64,000 nt of DNA from DATAGF01 sp963819845 (lineage in GTDB: Bacteria > Actinomycetota > Thermoleophilia > Miltoncostaeales > Miltoncostaeaceae), in assembly GCA_963819845.1 (NCBI GenBank), contig CAWFXQ010000013.1, positions 62,001 to 126,000 of the forward strand, read 5' to 3'. Under the pieces are notes generated by a model. The model worked only from the letters and a program-made list of their open reading frames with translations, had not been told where the DNA came from and did not search any database. Below, in pieces: positions 60,168-64,000 of this stretch. How positions within the stretch are numbered: the first letter of the stretch is position 1; each line of letters starts with the position of its first letter. Made by a program: the position numbers and the translations under genes.

Positions 60168-60866
60168 TGCGCGCCGAGGACCTCACAAAGACGCTCGATC
60201 TCACCGTCCTCTCGTCCGATCTCACCGAGGCCGACGTCGAGCAGGCGTGCGACGACGCGCGCGGGCACCACTTCGCCGCCCTGTGCTGCTACCCGCACCA
60301 CGTCCCCCTCGTGGCGCAGCTGCTGCGGGGGTGCGACGTCAAGACCTCGGCGGTCATCGACTTCCCCGCCGGCACTGGGTTCGACGGCCGAGCGGGCGGC
60401 GGCCGCCGCGCAGGCGGTGGCGGAGGGCGCGGACGAGGTCGAGGTGGTCATGAACTACCGTGCCATGCTGGCAGGTGACTTCCGCCTCGCGCGCGACGAC
60501 CTCCTGCGGGTGGTGCGGGCGGTGCGCGGGCGCGCCGCCAACGACGCGCGGGGCGACGTGCTCATCAAGGTCATCATCGAGGCGCCGCGGATGGACGACA
60601 AGCTCAAGAGGCTGGCCTGCATGATCGTCGACGGCGTCGGCGCCGACTTCGCGAAGACGTGCACCGGCGTCGGCACCGAGGCGACGATCCACGACGTCGA
60701 GCTGATGCGCGACGCCCTGCCGGAGGCCGTGGGCGTGAAGGCCTCCGGCGGCGTGCGCACGCTGGAGTCGGTCCAGGCCATGATCGGCGCCGGCGCGGCG
60801 CGCGTGGGAACGTCGTCGGCCGTGAGCGTCATGGCCGAGCTGGCGGCGCTGAACGGCGATGCCTGA
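60167..60866 (+). CDS. deoC: deoxyribose-phosphate aldolase, frameshifted
   Basis: Class I aldolase cleaving 2-deoxyribose 5-phosphate into glyceraldehyde 3-phosphate and acetaldehyde, about 232 residues when repaired. Visible features are LDLTVLSSDLTEADVE, ALCCYPHHVPL, DVLIKVIIEAP, FAKTCTGVG (Schiff-base Lys region) and VGVKASGGVRT. The frame breaks near 60377-60380 after FPAGTG; removing one base gives STAERAAAAAQAVAEGADEV. ATG 60167 chosen; GTG 60164 precedes it in frame. It overlaps hisIE by eight bases. Confidence 0.9.
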
Positions 60867-61515
60867 CGCCGGCGCGGCGCCGGCGGCGTCGGCGGCCGAC
60901 CTGGTGGCGCGCGTCCGTTTCGGCCCGGACGGGCTCGTGCCGGCCGTCGTGCAGGACGCCGGCGACGGCCGCGTGCTGACCCAGGCGTGGATGAGCCGCG
61001 AGTCGCTGGAGCGCACCCTCGACACCGGCCAGACCTGGTTCTGGAGCCGGTCGCGGGGGGAGCTGTGGCGAAAGGGCGCCACCAGCGGCAACACCCAGGC
61101 CGTCCGCGCCGTGGCGCTCGACTGCGACCGCGACTCCGTGCTCGTGCTCGTTGACCAGACCGGCGTGGCCTGCCACACGGGCGAGCCGACCTGCTTCCAC
61201 GAGCCCCTCACCGAGGGCGCCGCGCCCGCGCCGTTCGCGGCCCTGGCCGACCTGGAGCGCACGATCGCCCAGCGGGCGGAGGCCGGCGACCCCGAGGGCT
61301 CGTACACGGCGCGGCTGCTGGCCAAGGGCATCAACACGGTCTGCAAGAAGGTGGGGGAGGAGGCGACCGAGGTCGTCGTGGCCGCCAAGGGCGCCGAGCG
61401 CGACCAGGTGGTCTACGAGAGCGCCGACCTGCTCTACCACCTCGCCGTGCTGTGGCGCGCCAGCGGCGTCAGCCTCGACGAGGTGGCGCGCGAGCTGGCC
61501 TCGCGGCGCCGATGA
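60859..61515 (+). CDS. hisIE: bifunctional phosphoribosyl-AMP cyclohydrolase/phosphoribosyl-ATP pyrophosphatase
   Basis: A 218-residue HisIE catalysing steps two and three of histidine synthesis. The N-terminal HisI domain (about 14-115) has WSRSRGELWRKGATSGN, DCDRDSVLVL and the zinc cysteines in ACHTGEPTCF. The C-terminal HisE domain (about 125-215) has YTARLLAKGINTVCKKVGEE and YESADLLYHLAVLW. It overlaps deoC and trpE. No other his genes are in the window. Confidence 0.95.
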   Translation: MPDAGAAPAASAADLVARVRFGPDGLVPAVVQDAGDGRVLTQAWMSRESLERTLDTGQTWFWSRSRGELWRKGATSGNTQAVRAVALDCDRDSVLVLVDQTGVACHTGEPTCFHEPLTEGAAPAPFAALADLERTIAQRAEAGDPEGSYTARLLAKGINTVCKKVGEEATEVVVAAKGAERDQVVYESADLLYHLAVLWRASGVSLDEVARELASRRR

Positions 61516-63038
61516 CCCGGCTGCGGCTGGAGGTGCCGCCCCGCGGGGGCTCGCGCCTCGACGTCTCGCCCGGCGTGGACGCCGTGCGCGCGATGGCCCC
61601 GCGCGGTGGGCAGGTGCCGCTGGTGCACACCTACATCGCCGACTGCGAGACGCCCGTCAGCGCCTTCCTGAAGCTGCGCGACGGGGGGCCGGCGTTCCTG
61701 CTCGAGTCGGTGGAGCAGGGACGCCTCGGGCGCTACTCGATGATCGGGGTCCGGCCCCAGGCCGTGATCCGGGGCGCCGGCGGGGAGCTGGTGGAGACCG
61801 GAGCCGACGGCCGCGAGCGCCACCTCGACGCCTCGGATCCGTTCGGCGCCGTCGAGGACGCGGTCGACCGCGTGGGCATGGCGCCGCCGGGAGAGCCCCT
61901 CACCTTCTGGGGCGGGGCGGTCGGCTTCTTCGGCTACGACCTCGTCCGCACCGTCGAGCGCCTGCCGGGCCAGCCGCCCGACGACCTCGGCATCCCCGAC
62001 CTGGTCGCCCTGATCACCGGGCCTGTGGTCGTGTTCGACCACATGCGCCGCTCGCTCACCATCGTGGCCCCCTGCCCGGTGGGCGGCGAGGACCCCGAGG
62101 CGGCCTACTGGCGCACCGTGGCGACCGTCGCCGAGATGCGCGCGCGGCTGTCGGGGCCCGTGCCGCGCCCGCCCGAGCGGGAGGGCGAGCCCATGCTGGG
62201 ACCGGTCACCAGCAACCTCACGCGCGAGGCCTTCGAGGCGGGGGTCGAGCGGGCGCGCGAGTACATCTTCGCCGGCGACGCCTTCCAGATCGTCCCCTCC
62301 CAGCGCTTCTCGGCGCCGATGGGCCTCGACCCGTTCGCCGTCTACCGGGGCCTTCGGACGGTCAACCCGTCCCCCTACATGTTCTTCCTCGAGACCGATG
62401 ACGTGACCCTCGTCGGCTCGTCGCCCGAGATGCTGGTCAAGGTGGAGGGCGGCGCGGTGGAGATGCACCCCATCGCCGGCAGCCGCCCGCGCGGCGCCGA
62501 CGAGGCCGAGGACCAGCGCCTGGGCGAGGAGCTGCTGGCCGACCCGAAGGAGCGCGCCGAGCACGTGATGCTGGTCGACCTGGGCCGCAACGACCTGGGG
62601 CGGGTGTCGGAGATCGGCACGGTGCGCGTGTCGGAGCTGATGGACGTGCGCCGCTACAGCCACGTCATGCACATCGAGAGCTCGGTGGTGGGGCGCCTCG
62701 CGCCCGGCCGGCGGTCGTCGGACGCCCTGCGGGCCACCTTCCCGGCCGGGACGCTCTCGGGGGCGCCCAAGGTGCGGGCGATGGAGATCATCGACGAGCT
62801 CGAGCCGACCAAGCGCGGCCCCTACGGCGGCGCCGTCGGCTGGCTGGGCTGGGACGGGAGCCTGGACACCTGCATCACCATCCGCACCATCGTCTGCCGC
62901 GACGGGGTCGCCCACGTGCAGGCGGGCGCCGGCATCGTGGCCGACTCGGTGCCGGCCACCGAGTACGAGGAGACCCAGAACAAGGCGGCGGCGCTCTTCC
63001 GGGCGATCGAGGTCGCGGCCGGTCAGGAGGATTGGTGA
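61512..63038 (+). CDS. trpE: anthranilate synthase component I
   Basis: A 508-residue chorismate-using enzyme that makes anthranilate with TrpG. The tryptophan-binding LLES motif is at about 64-67. The catalytic core has GDAFQIVPSQRF, HPIAGSRPRG, LVDLGRNDLGRV, FPAGTLSGAPKVRAME and AGAGIVADSVP. ATG 61512 overlaps hisIE, and its stop overlaps trpG. Feedback inhibition by tryptophan is therefore likely. Confidence 0.96.
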   Translation: MTRLRLEVPPRGGSRLDVSPGVDAVRAMAPRGGQVPLVHTYIADCETPVSAFLKLRDGGPAFLLESVEQGRLGRYSMIGVRPQAVIRGAGGELVETGADGRERHLDASDPFGAVEDAVDRVGMAPPGEPLTFWGGAVGFFGYDLVRTVERLPGQPPDDLGIPDLVALITGPVVVFDHMRRSLTIVAPCPVGGEDPEAAYWRTVATVAEMRARLSGPVPRPPEREGEPMLGPVTSNLTREAFEAGVERAREYIFAGDAFQIVPSQRFSAPMGLDPFAVYRGLRTVNPSPYMFFLETDDVTLVGSSPEMLVKVEGGAVEMHPIAGSRPRGADEAEDQRLGEELLADPKERAEHVMLVDLGRNDLGRVSEIGTVRVSELMDVRRYSHVMHIESSVVGRLAPGRRSSDALRATFPAGTLSGAPKVRAMEIIDELEPTKRGPYGGAVGWLGWDGSLDTCITIRTIVCRDGVAHVQAGAGIVADSVPATEYEETQNKAAALFRAIEVAAGQEDW

Positions 63039-63613
63039 CCGCCCCCCGCGTGGCGCTCGTCGACAACTACGACAGCTTCACCTACAACCTCGTCCAGTAC
63101 CTGGGCGAGCTGGGGGCGGAGGTCGAGGTGCGCCGCCACGACGCGATCGACGTCGCCGGCGTACGGGCGCTCGAGCCGACCCACCTGGTGATCTCACCGG
63201 GCCCGAAGACCCCCGACGAGGCGGGCATCTCGGTCGATGCCATCCGCGAGCTGGCGGGCACCGTGCCGATCCTCGGCGTCTGCCTCGGCCACCAGGCGAT
63301 CGGCCAGGCCTTCGGCGGCCGGGTGGTGCGGGGCCGCGAGCCGGTGCACGGCAAGACCAGCGCCATCGAGCACGACGGCCGCACGGTCTTCGCCGGCCTC
63401 GAGAACCCGATGGTCGCGACGCGCTACCACTCGCTGGTCGTGCACCCCGACCTCGCGCCGGACCTCGAGGTCTCGGCCTGGTGCGACGGCGACGTGGTGA
63501 TGGGCGTGCGCCACCGTTCGCTGCCCGTCGAGGGGGTGCAGTTCCACCCCGAGTCGATCCTCACCGGCTCGGGCAAGGCGCTGCTCGCGAACTTCCTGGC
63601 CCTCTCCGCCTAG
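63035..63613 (+). CDS. trpG: anthranilate synthase component II (glutamine amidotransferase)
   Basis: A 192-residue class I amidotransferase that supplies ammonia to TrpE (and possibly to aminodeoxychorismate synthase). Catalytic Cys83 is in GVCLGHQAIG, and the His-Glu pair is in VQFHPESI. LVDNYDSFTYNLVQYL opens the protein. Start GTG 63035 overlaps the trpE stop, with AGGAGG just upstream. Confidence 0.96.
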   Translation: MTAPRVALVDNYDSFTYNLVQYLGELGAEVEVRRHDAIDVAGVRALEPTHLVISPGPKTPDEAGISVDAIRELAGTVPILGVCLGHQAIGQAFGGRVVRGREPVHGKTSAIEHDGRTVFAGLENPMVATRYHSLVVHPDLAPDLEVSAWCDGDVVMGVRHRSLPVEGVQFHPESILTGSGKALLANFLALSA

Positions 63614-63622
63614 CGGCCCCCG

Positions 63623-64000
63623 ATGCCGTCGCCGGTGATCTCCGAGGCCATCGACCGCCTGCTGGCGGGCGAGGACCTCGGCCGCGACGGCGCCGCCGCC
63701 GCGCTGGAGGCGGTGATGTCGGGCGAGGCCGGCGACGCCCAGACGGCCGGCTTCCTCATCGCCCTCCGGGCAAAGGGCGAGACGGCGGCCGAGCTGGCGG
63801 GGCTCGCGTTGACCATCCGGGCGCGCGCCGAGCGGGTGGAGCCCCCGCTCGGGCCGTTCATCGACACCTGCGGCACGGGTGGTGGGCGGCCGACCTTCAA
63901 CATCTCCACGACCGCCACGTTCGTCGCCGCCGGGGCGGGGGTGGCCGTCGCCAAGCACGGCAACCGTTCGGCCACCTCGCGGTGCGGGAGCGCCGACGTG
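63623..64000 (+). CDS. trpD: anthranilate phosphoribosyltransferase (5' part)
   Basis: The first 126 codons of TrpD, which joins anthranilate to PRPP. Seen are ISEAIDRLLAGEDL, DTCGTGGGRPTFNISTTATF and AVAKHGNRSATSRCGSADV, the PRPP- and anthranilate-binding regions. It begins nine bases after trpG. The gene runs off the window end and is truncated only for that reason. Confidence 0.95.
   Translation, partial: MPSPVISEAIDRLLAGEDLGRDGAAAALEAVMSGEAGDAQTAGFLIALRAKGETAAELAGLALTIRARAERVEPPLGPFIDTCGTGGGRPTFNISTTATFVAAGAGVAVAKHGNRSATSRCGSADV

Overview
The window is about 64 kb of very GC-rich bacterial DNA, densely coded, with many ATGA/GTGA-type gene overlaps and frequent GTG starts. Gene content and order suggest a high-GC actinobacterium, probably of the Thermoleophilia/Solirubrobacterales-Gaiellales type. 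The evidence is a group 1h (actinobacterial, high-affinity) [NiFe]-hydrogenase, an ECF42-type sigma factor with a DGPF partner, and the runs leuS-comEA...comEC-holA-rpsT and lepA-hemW-hrcA-dnaJ-prmA-rsmE-HIT-phoH-ybeY-dgkA-era. The lineage is an inference; the window holds no rRNA or other marker that settles it. I see no tRNA, rRNA, CRISPR array, IS element or prophage, and no gene-free stretch longer than 300 bases.

Layout. 0-5 kb: a DGPF protein/ECF42 sigma pair, an alpha/beta hydrolase, a winged-helix protein and a GNAT-AAA+ fusion divergent from the next block. 5.0-18.6 kb: one collinear hydrogenase block of fifteen genes (hypC, hypC-like, hypD, hypE, hhyS, hhyL, NifU-like, DUF5947, DUF6084, two uncharacterised genes, protease, hypA, hypB, tandem-SIS protein, hypF), mostly translationally overlapping. 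Together they would build and mature a cytoplasmic H2-oxidising enzyme able to use trace H2. 18.6-33.5 kb: mixed accessory genes, including a cupin, a CDP-alcohol phosphatidyltransferase, a YnjBCD-like ABC importer, a K+ channel, an AI-2E family exporter, a membrane/phosphatase operon, glutamate decarboxylase and an MBL/GNAT operon.

33.5-46.8 kb: leuS, comEA, ftsH, then an opposite-strand cassette (glycosyltransferase, SnoaL-like and DUF5519 genes) under a MerR-type promoter, then comEC-holA, rpsT and murJ. 46.8-59.1 kb: a long housekeeping run for translation, heat shock, ribosome maturation and the envelope (lepA to era), interrupted by a badly frameshifted acyl-CoA synthetase. 59.2-64 kb: an Fpg/Nei glycosylase (opposite strand), then deoC-hisIE-trpE-trpG-trpD, with trpD cut by the window end.

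Two cautions for users. First, nine loci carry single-base indels that break otherwise well-conserved reading frames, including leuS, lepA, hrcA, prmA and deoC. These look more like sequence errors than biology, so frames should be confirmed. Second, several genes only make sense with CTG start codons (ftsH is the clearest), and many lack Shine-Dalgarno sequences but have a TANNNT box 5-9 bases before the start codon, which suggests leaderless transcripts.
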